From Alphaproteobacteria bacterium (lineage in GTDB: Bacteria > Pseudomonadota > Alphaproteobacteria > Caulobacterales > Caulobacteraceae), in the NCBI GenBank assembly GCA_025359785.1, contig JANYET010000005.1, positions 53,433 to 117,432 of the forward strand: DNA of 64,000 bases, given 5' to 3'. Under the pieces are notes generated by a model. The model was given only the letters and a program-made list of their open reading frames with translations, was not told where the DNA came from and made no database searches. A program made the position numbers and the translations under genes. Below, piece after piece: positions 17,366 to 25,785 of this stretch (within the stretch, counting starts at the first letter, position 1; each line of letters opens with the position of its first letter).

Positions 17366-17443
17366 GAGGGACGCGCTTGCCTTGGCGGCATCGCCTCGCC
17401 AAACATTCGCCGACCTTCGCGAACCGCCATCCGAAAGCCCGCC

Positions 17444-18538
17444 GTGACGCAGCCGCCGCCCGCCAGACCCTCGACGATGACGGCCGTGCAGGTTTGGGAG
17501 ATGGCGCTCGCCGCGCAGAAGGCCGGCCGCACGGCCGAGGCCGAGCGGCTCTATCGTGCCCTGCAGGCGACGCGGCCAACCTCGCCCACCGGCCTGAATC
17601 TGGGCCTGATGCTCGAGGACCAGTCGCGCTGGGCGGACGCCGAGGCCTGCTATCGTGAGGTGCTGAAGGCCGCGCCGGACGATCCGGTGATGCAGCGCCA
17701 GCTCGCCTTCCTGCTGCTGCGCCTGGGCCGCTACGCCGAGGGCTGGCCCTACTACGAAGCCCGGATGATCAAGGACGGCCAGAACCGCAAACCCGCCTTG
17801 AGTTTTCCGGAATGGCAGGGCGAGCCGGTGGGCTCCCTGCTGATCTGGCACGAACAGGGTCTTGGCGATCAGATCCAGTACGCCCGCTATGTGGCGCCGC
17901 TGATGGCGCGCGGGATCAGGGTCACCCTGATGTGCGCCCCGGCGCTGAAGCGGCTGTTCCAGCCCCTGGGCTGCGCGGTGATCGCCGCCGAGGGCGCGAT
18001 CCAGATTCCGACCCACGACGCCTGGGTGCTGTCGGCCTCGCTACCCTGGCGGATGGGCACGACGCTGGAGACGATCCCGCCGGCGCCCTACCTGCCGGGC
18101 TGGGTAGGCGGGACCGGCATCGGCCTCGTCACCCGCGGCGCGCCGACCCATCCTGACGACCACAACCGCTCCATCGCCGACCCGCAGGCCGCGGGCCTGA
18201 GGTCCCTGCCGGGCGTCCTCGCGCTCGACCGCGAGGCGACCGGCGCCGACGACATGCAGGACACCGCCGAGATCGTCCGAGGCCTGGAAAGCGTGATCAC
18301 CGTCGATACAGCCCTGGCGCATCTGGCCGGTGCCATGGGCAAGCCCTGCTGGCTCCTGCTGCCCTACAAGGGCGACTGGCGCTGGCTGACGGCGCGCGCC
18401 GACAGCCCCTGGTATCCGTCGATCCGCATCTTCCGCCAGCCCACACCCGGCGACTGGGCGAGCGTGGTGGCCCAGGTGTGCGAGGCGGCGGGACAGCCGG
18501 CGAACGGATCACCGCCGCGCCGGCTCGGCCTTCCGTAG
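17444..18538 (+). CDS. TPR protein with glycosyltransferase family 9-like domain
   Basis: This 364-residue protein has N-terminal TPR helices (about 17-115; AAQKAGRTAEAERLYRALQ). The C-terminal region resembles GT9/heptosyltransferase proteins: LLIWHEQGLGDQIQYARYVA, then VITVDTALAHLAGAMGKPCW and a final PWYPSIRIFRQP. Such proteins are common in Caulobacterales, and their substrate is unknown. The GTG at 17444 is used; ATG at 17477 is an alternative. No signal peptide is seen. It stands 78 bases behind cckA with no evident promoter, so read-through is possible. Confidence 0.8.
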   Translation: MTQPPPARPSTMTAVQVWEMALAAQKAGRTAEAERLYRALQATRPTSPTGLNLGLMLEDQSRWADAEACYREVLKAAPDDPVMQRQLAFLLLRLGRYAEGWPYYEARMIKDGQNRKPALSFPEWQGEPVGSLLIWHEQGLGDQIQYARYVAPLMARGIRVTLMCAPALKRLFQPLGCAVIAAEGAIQIPTHDAWVLSASLPWRMGTTLETIPPAPYLPGWVGGTGIGLVTRGAPTHPDDHNRSIADPQAAGLRSLPGVLALDREATGADDMQDTAEIVRGLESVITVDTALAHLAGAMGKPCWLLLPYKGDWRWLTARADSPWYPSIRIFRQPTPGDWASVVAQVCEAAGQPANGSPPRRLGLP

Positions 18539-18539
18539 C

Positions 18540-18581
18540 AAAAATGAGTCCCGGCGTTCCGGGCTGGAAACGCCGGGACTC
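18540..18581 (-). terminator. Rho-independent terminator for the minus-strand PEP-CTERM gene
   Basis: GAGTCCCGGCGTT (18546-18558) and AACGCCGGGACTC (18569-18581) are perfect 13-bp arms. On the minus strand the stem is followed by AT and a run of five T (plus-strand A at 18540-18544). It lies between convergent genes and may stop transcription both ways. Confidence 0.85.
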
Positions 18582-18611
18582 TCCTGCGCCGCTTAAGCGC
18601 GCAGGTCCGTG

Positions 18612-19238
18612 TCAGGCGAAGGACTGGACAGTCTTGCGACGCCTGGCTCGAAACATGCTTCCGACGCCGCCGAAGCCGACGACCAGCAAGGCCCACGACG
18701 CCGGTTCGGGGACGAGGGCGGCGGCGACGCCGACGGCGCCGTTGTTGAACGACGCGGCGCCGACCGTGCCCATCCCGTTGTTGCTGATCGCCCGCGAGCT
18801 GAAGCCGTCGAGCGCCAGGCCGCCCAGCGTCGAGGTCGCCCTCAGGCCGTTGAACACGACGTCGGAAAATGGCCCGCCGCTCGTGTGGAAATCCGGGCCG
18901 GTATAGGTGAACACCAGGTCCGGGATGGTGGGGTCGTCGGTGAACATCGGGTTCACCTGGACGCCGCCGACGGCGGTGTTGAAGTTGGCGGTCATCACAA
19001 TGCTGGTGGCGATGTCGGGCGACGGCGCGAAGATGCTTCCGGCCACGTAGCCGGCGAAATCGAAGATCACCAGGATCGACCCGGCCGTCAGGCCCTCGTC
19101 GCCCGACAGGGTGGCGTGGTAGTTGAAGGTGAAGTTGGAGCCGTCCGGTGTGATCGTGTCGAGCACCGGCGTGATGGAGGCCTTTGCGGCGCCTGCGCTC
19201 AGCAGCACCGCGCCGGCGGCGAACAGCAGTCTTTTCAT
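18612..19238 (-). CDS. PEP-CTERM sorting domain (PxxWA type) secreted protein
   Basis: This 208-residue protein has a signal peptide (MKRLLFAAGAVLLSAGAAKA). The body is beta-rich and Gly/Asn-rich, and the C-terminal sorting signal is VPEPASWALLVVGFGGVGSM followed by FRARRRK. The start at 19238 is chosen for the signal peptide and a GGGAGA ribosome-binding site; an upstream in-frame ATG at 19310 would add 24 unlikely residues. It is unlike the other PEP-CTERM protein outside the tail. Confidence 0.88.
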   Translation of the reverse strand: MKRLLFAAGAVLLSAGAAKASITPVLDTITPDGSNFTFNYHATLSGDEGLTAGSILVIFDFAGYVAGSIFAPSPDIATSIVMTANFNTAVGGVQVNPMFTDDPTIPDLVFTYTGPDFHTSGGPFSDVVFNGLRATSTLGGLALDGFSSRAISNNGMGTVGAASFNNGAVGVAAALVPEPASWALLVVGFGGVGSMFRARRRKTVQSFA

Positions 19239-19471
19239 AGCCAAGTCTCCCAGTCCGGCCAGCTGACCGGCCCCTAAAGCAACCCCCCTCCCGACGCCGC
19301 ATTGGCGCACATACTACTTAGCGTTGCAACACGCTTCATCCGTAATTCACGGAAACGCGTTTTCGACACCGCAATTCGGCAGGCTCGCTAAGGAGCAATG
19401 GCTGCCAAGCCATTCCTCTCATACAACTATCTAGGGTAGTTTTCGCGGCTGGCGCGTAACGCCGGCGAGGA

Positions 19472-20359
19472 TCAGGCCTCGGCGATGGCGGGGGCCTTGG
19501 CGCCGTAGGGCGTCAGGTCGATGCCGGGGTAGCGCAGCGCCACATCCGACAGCGTCTGATCATTCCAATAGGCGTCGCCCGCCGGCGGCCAGCCGAACAC
19601 GTCGCGCTGGCGCGGGGTCATGTTCACCATCGCCTGTTTCCAGCCGGGGTTGATGGCCTGGTTTGGCCAGGCGAGCTTGCCCTGCCAACGCCAGCCACGG
19701 GCCTTGAAGTCCACCGGCATGACGAAGCGCGAGCGGCCGGGCGCCTGGAAGTTCGACCCGCGATGGAAGACGTCGGTCTTGTAGATCAGCATCGAGCCGG
19801 CCGGACCGGTGACGGCGACCTCGTCGGCGGCGAAGTCTCCGACCTTGGTCTGGCTGATACCGATCGGGATGTGGCGGGACTTGTCCAGCGGCACGGCCTT
19901 GGTCGGCCCGTCCAGCTCGGTGACATCGGAGAGCAGGATGAAGCAGGTCATCTGCGGCATGACCTGGTCGGCGCGCGGCACTACGATGGTGTGGTTGTCG
20001 TAGTCGCGGTGATGGGTCTGGTCGTAGTCGATGGCGCCGGCGTATTTCGCCCAGAGCTCGATCTTGTAGCAGTCGACCTCCTTGGTCTGGAGGAACCGCT
20101 CGGCCGCGTCGATCAGGTCCGGATAGACCGGCACCTTGTTCAGCGCCCAGGATGGGTACGGGAAGAAGCGCAGACCCGCGAACTGGCTGCGGGTGAATTT
20201 CGCGTAGGTCTGCGGATCGGCGAAATAGGCCTCCGGACGCGGATAGATCTCCCACAGGGCGTCCTGGGCGTCCTTCAGCGTCGTCTTATCGAGAAACCCT
20301 TCGACCACGGTGAAGCCCTGGTCGAAAACCTCGGCCAGCTTCTCGTCGGGGATGCGCAT
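19472..20359 (-). CDS. Phytanoyl-CoA dioxygenase (PhyH) family protein
   Basis: This 295-residue Fe(II)/2-oxoglutarate-dependent oxygenase-like protein has the facial triad H-x-D in QTHHRDYDNH (about residue 135-142). The distal His is in KTDVFHRGSNFQAPGRSR, where the following Arg would bind 2-oxoglutarate. The GFTVVEGFLD opening is typical of PhyH proteins. It is divergent from the SDR gene at 20505, with a 145-base shared promoter region. Substrate unknown. Confidence 0.85.
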   Translation of the reverse strand: MRIPDEKLAEVFDQGFTVVEGFLDKTTLKDAQDALWEIYPRPEAYFADPQTYAKFTRSQFAGLRFFPYPSWALNKVPVYPDLIDAAERFLQTKEVDCYKIELWAKYAGAIDYDQTHHRDYDNHTIVVPRADQVMPQMTCFILLSDVTELDGPTKAVPLDKSRHIPIGISQTKVGDFAADEVAVTGPAGSMLIYKTDVFHRGSNFQAPGRSRFVMPVDFKARGWRWQGKLAWPNQAINPGWKQAMVNMTPRQRDVFGWPPAGDAYWNDQTLSDVALRYPGIDLTPYGAKAPAIAEA

Positions 20360-20504
20360 GGAAAACCTCGGATGACCCGGCGATCAGTGAACAGCCGCGG
20401 GGGCCGATACGCAACCCGGCCTCGCATCGTCTTGTCTTGCTTTGGGCGGTCAGCCGCGCGAGCCTTGGGCCATTAGACCAAAAGACATTTGGAGGATCCG
20501 CATC

Positions 20505-21323
20505 ATGAATGCGCCACGCATCAATCCGGACGGCCGACTCAAGGGCAAGACCGCGCTGGTCACCGGCGCGAGCCGTGGCATCGGCGAGGCCATCGCCGCG
20601 CGGCTGGCCATGGAGGGCGCCAGTGTTGTCGTGTCCGCCCGCACCGCCGAGGCGGGCGAGAGCCGGCTTTCCGGCACGCTGCACGAGACCGTGGACCGGA
20701 TCATACGGGCCGGCGGGCAGGCGACCTTCATCAAGGCCGACCTCGCCCAGGCGGTGGAGCGCGAGCGCCTCGTGGAGGAAGCCGCGGCCGCCTACGGGCC
20801 CATCGACATCCTCGTCAACAACGCCGCTATTACCTACTTCATCCCGGTCGCCGACTTCCCGGAAAAGCGCTTCAAGCTGATGATGGAGGTGCAGGTCTAT
20901 GCGCCGTTCCACCTGTCGCAGCTGGTCCTGCCGTCGATGCGTGAGCGCAAGCAGGGCTGGATCGTCAACATCTCGTCGGGCGCCGGCCTGCATCCCAAGC
21001 CGCCCTACAGCGGGCGGGTCGGTGGCGCGGTCTATGGGATGTGCAAGGCCGCGCTGGAGCGCTTCACCACGGGGCTGGCCTCGGAGGTGCAGGACGACGG
21101 GATCGCGGTGAACGTGGTCTCGCCGGGCCTGGTCGATACCCCCGGCGTCGCGGTTCACGGCCTGATCACCGAGGCCACCAAGGACCGGGTCCAGCCGATC
21201 AAATATATCGCCGAGGCGGTCTACCAGCTGGCGATCGCCGACCCCAAGACGCTCACCGGCACGATCAACTACGCCGAGCCCTTCCTGAAGGGTCTCGCCA
21301 TCGCGCCGGTGGAACTGGTCTAG
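20505..21323 (+). CDS. Short-chain dehydrogenase/reductase (SDR)
   Basis: This 272-residue classical SDR has the nucleotide-binding motif TGASRGIGEA (about 20-29), NNAA in ILVNNAAITYF, an active-site Ser in NISSGAG and the catalytic YGMCK. The ATG at 20505 follows a strong GGAGGA ribosome-binding site (20491-20496), which decides the start. It heads a probable operon with a small membrane protein and a dienelactone hydrolase. It probably oxidises or reduces a hydroxyl/keto substrate shared with the neighbouring oxygenases. Confidence 0.9.
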   Translation: MNAPRINPDGRLKGKTALVTGASRGIGEAIAARLAMEGASVVVSARTAEAGESRLSGTLHETVDRIIRAGGQATFIKADLAQAVERERLVEEAAAAYGPIDILVNNAAITYFIPVADFPEKRFKLMMEVQVYAPFHLSQLVLPSMRERKQGWIVNISSGAGLHPKPPYSGRVGGAVYGMCKAALERFTTGLASEVQDDGIAVNVVSPGLVDTPGVAVHGLITEATKDRVQPIKYIAEAVYQLAIADPKTLTGTINYAEPFLKGLAIAPVELV

Positions 21324-21334
21324 GACGCGCGCCG

Positions 21335-21772
21335 ATGAAGGGCCTGGATGCGGTCAAGGCGGTGGGGCTGGCCGTGCTGATCATGGCGCTGAACCTGGGC
21401 CTCGCCTTCGCCGCGGTGTTCGTCTACGCGACGCTCGTGGCGCCGGGCCGGCCACAGGCGTTCTATACCGCCGCCGCGCCGGCGATCGCCGGCTGGTCGG
21501 CGCCGTTCGGCGGGGCGTTGATGTTCCTGGCGGCGACCTGGCTGCTGGCCCGGCGCAGGCCGGAGCGCGACGGGTTGCGGTTCGCCGGCATGGCCTGGCT
21601 TTCCTACGTCATCATCGATGTGGGCAGCGGCGCGGCCAGCGGCAGTGTCCAGGCGATCCTTTCGGTTCAGATGGCCGGATCCATGGGCCTGGCGCTGCTG
21701 GGCGCGCTCGGCGGCGCGGCGCTCGCCAAGTCCAAACCCAAATCCAAATCCCATGCGCCCACCGGCGCCTGA
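21335..21772 (+). CDS. Small membrane protein, unknown function
   Basis: This 145-residue protein has four predicted membrane helices (starting VGLAVLIMALNLGLAFAAVF) and a basic Lys/Ser tail (KSKPKSKSHAP). It starts 11 bases after the SDR stop and overlaps the start of the hydrolase gene by 20 bases. I do not recognise the family. Confidence 0.65.
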   Translation: MKGLDAVKAVGLAVLIMALNLGLAFAAVFVYATLVAPGRPQAFYTAAAPAIAGWSAPFGGALMFLAATWLLARRRPERDGLRFAGMAWLSYVIIDVGSGAASGSVQAILSVQMAGSMGLALLGALGGAALAKSKPKSKSHAPTGA

Positions 21773-22538
21773 CTTTGCGGAGCCTGCAAACGTGATCGAA
21801 CAGACCGTCGACATCGCCACCAAGGACGGGGCGACCACCACCTTCATCGTTCATCCAGAGCGGGAAGGGCCCTATCCGATCGTGCTGTTCTTCATGGACG
21901 CGCCGGCGATCCGTGAGGAGCTGCGCGACATGGCCCGGCGGATCGCGACGGCTGGCTACTATGTGATGCTGCCCAACCTCTACTACCGCTCGGGCGTCAT
22001 GGAGCTGGCCGACCTGCAGCCGCCGCCACCCAATCCCGAGGCGTGGCGCGCGCGGATGTTCGAGCTGATGGGCTCGCTGAGCATCCCGATGATCATGTCG
22101 GACGCTGATGCGCTGTTGGCCTACGCCGACCGTGATCCGGCGGCCAGCAAGGGCAAGATCGGCACGCTCGGCTACTGCATGAGCGGCCAGTACGCGATCA
22201 ACTTCGCCGCCCGCTATCCGGACCGCGTCGGGGCGGCGGCCTCGATCTATGGGGTGCAGCTGGTCACCGACCGCGCCGACAGCCCGCACCTGGCGGCCCA
22301 GACCGCCAAGGGCGAACTCTATTTCGCCTGCGCCGAACACGACAGTTACGCGCCGATGGAAATGGTCCAGACGCTGGACCAGACGGTGAAATCGAAGAAT
22401 CTCAATGCCGAGGTCGAACTCTACGAGGGCGTCCATCACGGCTTCGCCTTTCCCGACCGCGGCGCGGTCTACGACAAGCCTGCGGCGGAGCGGCACTGGG
22501 AACGGCTGTTCGCGCTGTGGCGGCGGACGCTGCGGTAG
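21753..22538 (+). CDS. Dienelactone hydrolase family protein
   Basis: This 261-residue alpha/beta hydrolase has the DLH nucleophile motif GYCMSGQ (Cys in place of Ser), an acid residue in CAEHDSYAP and the catalytic His in EGVHHGFAFP. The N-terminal strand pattern PIVLFFMDAPAIREELRDMA is family-typical. The ATG at 21753 overlaps the preceding gene; a GTG at 21790 is possible. It hydrolyses lactones or related esters, and the in vivo substrate is unknown. Confidence 0.9.
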   Translation: MRPPAPDFAEPANVIEQTVDIATKDGATTTFIVHPEREGPYPIVLFFMDAPAIREELRDMARRIATAGYYVMLPNLYYRSGVMELADLQPPPPNPEAWRARMFELMGSLSIPMIMSDADALLAYADRDPAASKGKIGTLGYCMSGQYAINFAARYPDRVGAAASIYGVQLVTDRADSPHLAAQTAKGELYFACAEHDSYAPMEMVQTLDQTVKSKNLNAEVELYEGVHHGFAFPDRGAVYDKPAAERHWERLFALWRRTLR

Positions 22539-22589
22539 GCAGACCCTGGTTATCGCGCCCAGCCGCTAAGCCGAGGCCAGACCGGCTCA

Positions 22590-22620
22590 AGTCCCCCATC
22601 GCCGCACGTCGGGGGGATTT
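22590..22620. terminator. Hairpin between convergent genes
   Basis: GTCCCCC (22591-22597) pairs with GGGGGGA (22611-22617), followed by TTT. It lies between the hydrolase stop and the convergent PhyH stop at 22621, and probably ends both transcripts. Confidence 0.6.
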
Positions 22621-23457
22621 CTAGTCGGCGGGCCGCTGGGCGACGATGGGCGGGACGAAGTCGGGATCGAGCGCCTTGGCGGGGTGCGAACCTGTCACCA
22701 TTCCCATGAACGAGGGCCAGATCTCATAGCCCAGCAGGGACCGCAGCCTGGGTGACATGGCCCTGACCTGATCCTTCGGGATCGAAAGATAGAAGTTTTC
22801 CTGCGTCCGGGCCCAGGGCTCGCAATATTGGTTGGTGAAGGCCAGCCGGGGCTCCTCCGTCCGGTTCGCGCCGCCGCGATGCAGCAGGGTTCCCGGAAAG
22901 ACGAACGCGGCCCCGGCGGGGATTTCCAGGGGCGTGAGCATCGCCTCCATCTCGGCTAGGTCGTTGGGCCGTCCTGGCGCGCCGTGGTCGCCCCAGAGAT
23001 GGCTGCCGGGAATAACTTCGGTCGCCCCGTTCGCCTGGGTGAAGGCATCGACCGCGGCGATCACGGTGTAGCTGATCGCGGGCCGGGGCCTGGGCTGCCG
23101 GTAGAAGCTGTCGTCGGTGTGGATGGACTGCGCCGTCTCGCCGGGCTCGATGTTGATCGCCTGGCTGGCGGTGAGCAGGAAGTTGGGTTGCAAGACCCGG
23201 TCCAGCAGGGCCATCAGCCGCGGCTCCTCGGCGAGGTCTTCGAACACCTTGCCGCGCGCCGCCAGCGTGTAGACGCGCTCGGTCTTGAAGCCCTCGAAGT
23301 CGTTGCGACCGTGATGGCTGCGCAGGTAGGACGCGAGCGCCCCGCGCACGGCGGCCAAAGTGGCTGGGCTCATGAAGTCTTCGATGATGGTGTAGCCGCG
23401 ATCGCGCATCTGCGCGACGTGGGCGTCGACGTCGAAGCTGGCGGTCTGAGCATCCAT
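22621..23457 (-). CDS. Phytanoyl-CoA dioxygenase (PhyH) family protein
   Basis: This 278-residue Fe(II)/2-oxoglutarate oxygenase has the H-x-D motif in QSIHTDDSFYRQ. The distal His and 2-oxoglutarate-binding Arg are in GTLLHRGGANRTEEPRLA. It begins with the typical RGYTIIEDFMSP and includes GATEVIPGSHLWG, a hallmark of the family. It is only distantly similar to the PhyH protein at 19472-20359. It is divergent from the TauD-type gene with 57 bases between starts, suggesting joint control. Confidence 0.88.
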   Translation of the reverse strand: MDAQTASFDVDAHVAQMRDRGYTIIEDFMSPATLAAVRGALASYLRSHHGRNDFEGFKTERVYTLAARGKVFEDLAEEPRLMALLDRVLQPNFLLTASQAINIEPGETAQSIHTDDSFYRQPRPRPAISYTVIAAVDAFTQANGATEVIPGSHLWGDHGAPGRPNDLAEMEAMLTPLEIPAGAAFVFPGTLLHRGGANRTEEPRLAFTNQYCEPWARTQENFYLSIPKDQVRAMSPRLRSLLGYEIWPSFMGMVTGSHPAKALDPDFVPPIVAQRPAD

Positions 23458-23514
23458 GTCGCGGCCTCCGGAGACCTATTGTAGCATGGCTCGAACGCCT
23501 GCCCGGAGATCGCC

Positions 23515-24396
23515 ATGACTCACCCCCTGAAGATCCGTCGTCTGGCCGGCGCGCTCGGTGCGGAGGTGTCCGGCGTCGACCTCTCGCGGGACCTGCCGGA
23601 CGCGACCGTCGCGGCGATCCGCCAGGCCTTCGTCGAGCATCAGGTGATCTTCTTCCGCGATCAGGCGCTGACGCCGGCGCGACAGACCGCGCTGGGCGCG
23701 CGGTTCGGGCCGCTCAACATCCATCCCTACGTCTCCGGCATGGCCGACCATCCCGCGGTGATGGAGGTGATCAAGGAGCCGGAGGACCGCACCAATTTCG
23801 GCGGCGGCTGGCATTCCGACATGAGCTTTCTGGAGCGGCCGGCGATCGGCTCGATCCTCTATGCGGTCGAGACCCCCGAGTTCGGCGGCGACACGCTGTT
23901 CGCCAGCCAGGCCGCCGCCTTCGAGGCCCTGTCGCCCGGCCTGCGGCGGACGCTGGAAGGCCTGAACGCGGTCCATTCGGCGGCGCGGGAATATTCGGCG
24001 CAGGGCCATTCCGCCCAGAAGCGCAAGTCGATGGCCATCGCCGAGGCCGACGGCCTGGTGGGCGAATACGTCCATCCGATGGTGCTGGTCCACCCAGAGA
24101 CCGGCCGCAAGGCGCTCTATGTGAACCCAGCCTTCACGCTCAAGATCGAAGGCTGGAAGACCAGCGAATCCAAGCCTCTGTTGGATTACCTATTCGCCCA
24201 TTGCCGCTACGAGGGCTTCACCTGCCGCTTCACCTGGGCGCCGGGCTCGGTGGCCTTCTGGGACAACCGCTCGGTCTGGCACTTCGCGCTCAACGACTAT
24301 CATGGCCACCGCCGGCACATGCGCCGGGTGACGGTCGATCCGTGGCCGGTTGAGGCGGCGAACTCAGGCCTTCGCCGCGCCACTCAGACGGCTTAG
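23515..24396 (+). CDS. TauD/TfdA family dioxygenase
   Basis: This 293-residue Fe(II)/2-oxoglutarate dioxygenase starts with the classic GALGAEVSGVDLSRDLPD. The triad is H-S-D in GGGWHSDMSFLE and the distal His in WDNRSVWHFALNDY; HRRHMRRVT carries the 2-oxoglutarate Arg. Members cleave taurine, aryloxyacetates or similar acids; the substrate here is unknown. Its 3' end overlaps the convergent flavoprotein gene by 33 bases. Confidence 0.92.
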   Translation: MTHPLKIRRLAGALGAEVSGVDLSRDLPDATVAAIRQAFVEHQVIFFRDQALTPARQTALGARFGPLNIHPYVSGMADHPAVMEVIKEPEDRTNFGGGWHSDMSFLERPAIGSILYAVETPEFGGDTLFASQAAAFEALSPGLRRTLEGLNAVHSAAREYSAQGHSAQKRKSMAIAEADGLVGEYVHPMVLVHPETGRKALYVNPAFTLKIEGWKTSESKPLLDYLFAHCRYEGFTCRFTWAPGSVAFWDNRSVWHFALNDYHGHRRHMRRVTVDPWPVEAANSGLRRATQTA

Positions 24397-25668
24397 CACC
24401 CCCCGCGCCGCCGCCACGCCGGTGGCGAAGCTGGCCTGGAGCAGGTAGCCGCCGGTAGGGGCTTCCCAGTCGAGCATCTCGCCGGCCACGAACACGCCGG
24501 GGCGGGCGGTGAGCATCAGGCGGGCATCCACCGCCGCGAAGGCCACGCCGCCGGCAGTGGAGATCGCGCGGGCGATGGGCCGCAGGCCTGTCAGCGTCAG
24601 GGGCGCGCCCTTGATGGCGGTGGCCAGCGCCGCGGGGTCAGAGGGCAGGTCCTTGCCGTGTGCCTCGCGCAGCAGGTTGGTCTCCAGCGGCGTCAGGTGC
24701 AGCGCCTTACGCAGGCGGTTGGCGAGCGACTGGTTGGCGGGTGTCTGGGCGATGCGGGTGGTCAGCTGGCCCTCGGTCATGTCGGGCCGCAGGTCGAACC
24801 AGAGGCGGGCCGAGCCCTCCTTCTCGATGGCGTCGCGCAGGGCGGCGGACAGGGCGTAGATCGCGCCGCCTTCCAGCCCATGGCGGGTGACCATGGCCTC
24901 GCCGCGCAGGCGGACGCGGCCGAAGGTGACGGCGACGCCCTTCAGCGGCTCGCCCGCGAAACGCTCGCGGACGATATCGCTCCAGGCCACGTCGAAGCCG
25001 CCGTTGGCTGGCCGCAGCGCGCTGACCGCCACGCCGGCCTTCGCCAGCACGGGGGCCCAGGCGCCGTTGGAGCCCAACCTTGGCCAGCTCGCGCCGCCCA
25101 GCGCCAGGATCGTCGCGTCGGGCGCGGCGGTGACCGCGCCGTCCGGGGTGTTGAACCTGAGCCGGCCCTCGGCGTCCCAGCCGGTCCAGTCGTGGCGCGG
25201 CCGGATCTCCACGCCCAGGGTCCGCAACCGCGCCAGCCAGGCGCGGAGCAGGGGCGAGGCCTTCAGGCTCTTCGGGAAGACCCGGCCGGAGGAGCCGACG
25301 AACGTCTCCTGGCCCAGGCCGTCGGCCCAGGCGATCAGCGCCGTTGGCGGAAAGGCTTCGATGAGGGGCGTGAGCGGGGTGGTCGCCGCCCCATAGCGCG
25401 GCAGGAAGGCCTCCAGCGCTTCGGAGTGGGTCAGGTTCAAGCCCCCGCGGCCGGCCATCAGCAGCTTGCGCCCCACCGACGGCATCCGGTCATAGACGGT
25501 GACCGTGCAGCCCGCCTCCGCCAGCCGCTCGGCGGCCATCAGGCCGGCGGGTCCAGCCCCGATGACCGCGACGGCGCTCAACGGCTCGCCAGGATGGCGA
25601 GAACGACGGTTGCGAAACGGACGGCGGACATGGAATGGCGGACCCTGGGATAGCGACGCGCCCGGCAT
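24364..25668 (-). CDS. FAD-dependent flavoprotein, HI0933/BaiN family (TIGR03862-like)
   Basis: This is a flavin oxidoreductase with an N-terminal dinucleotide-binding motif VIGAGPAGLMAAERLAEAG, the family motif GRKLLMAGRGGLNLTHSE and a C-terminal FAD-contact segment GVFVAGEMLDWEAPTGGYLL. From ATG 25668 it is 434 residues, but homology starts only near residue 31. A TTG at 25581-25579 would give 405 residues and is a serious alternative start. Reactions of this family are mostly uncharacterised. It is convergent and overlapping with the TauD-type gene. Confidence 0.87.
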   Translation of the reverse strand: MPGASLSQGPPFHVRRPFRNRRSRHPGEPLSAVAVIGAGPAGLMAAERLAEAGCTVTVYDRMPSVGRKLLMAGRGGLNLTHSEALEAFLPRYGAATTPLTPLIEAFPPTALIAWADGLGQETFVGSSGRVFPKSLKASPLLRAWLARLRTLGVEIRPRHDWTGWDAEGRLRFNTPDGAVTAAPDATILALGGASWPRLGSNGAWAPVLAKAGVAVSALRPANGGFDVAWSDIVRERFAGEPLKGVAVTFGRVRLRGEAMVTRHGLEGGAIYALSAALRDAIEKEGSARLWFDLRPDMTEGQLTTRIAQTPANQSLANRLRKALHLTPLETNLLREAHGKDLPSDPAALATAIKGAPLTLTGLRPIARAISTAGGVAFAAVDARLMLTARPGVFVAGEMLDWEAPTGGYLLQASFATGVAAARGVLSRLSGAAKA

Positions 25669-25785
25669 ATCCCACCCCGAGGTGCGCCGCAGCCCGGATT
25701 TTTAGCCCCTGGATCGACGGCGCCGGCTTGGCGGGGCGCGCCAGACCCCATAAGCCTTTCGCCAAAGCCAAATCGGAGCATCGCC

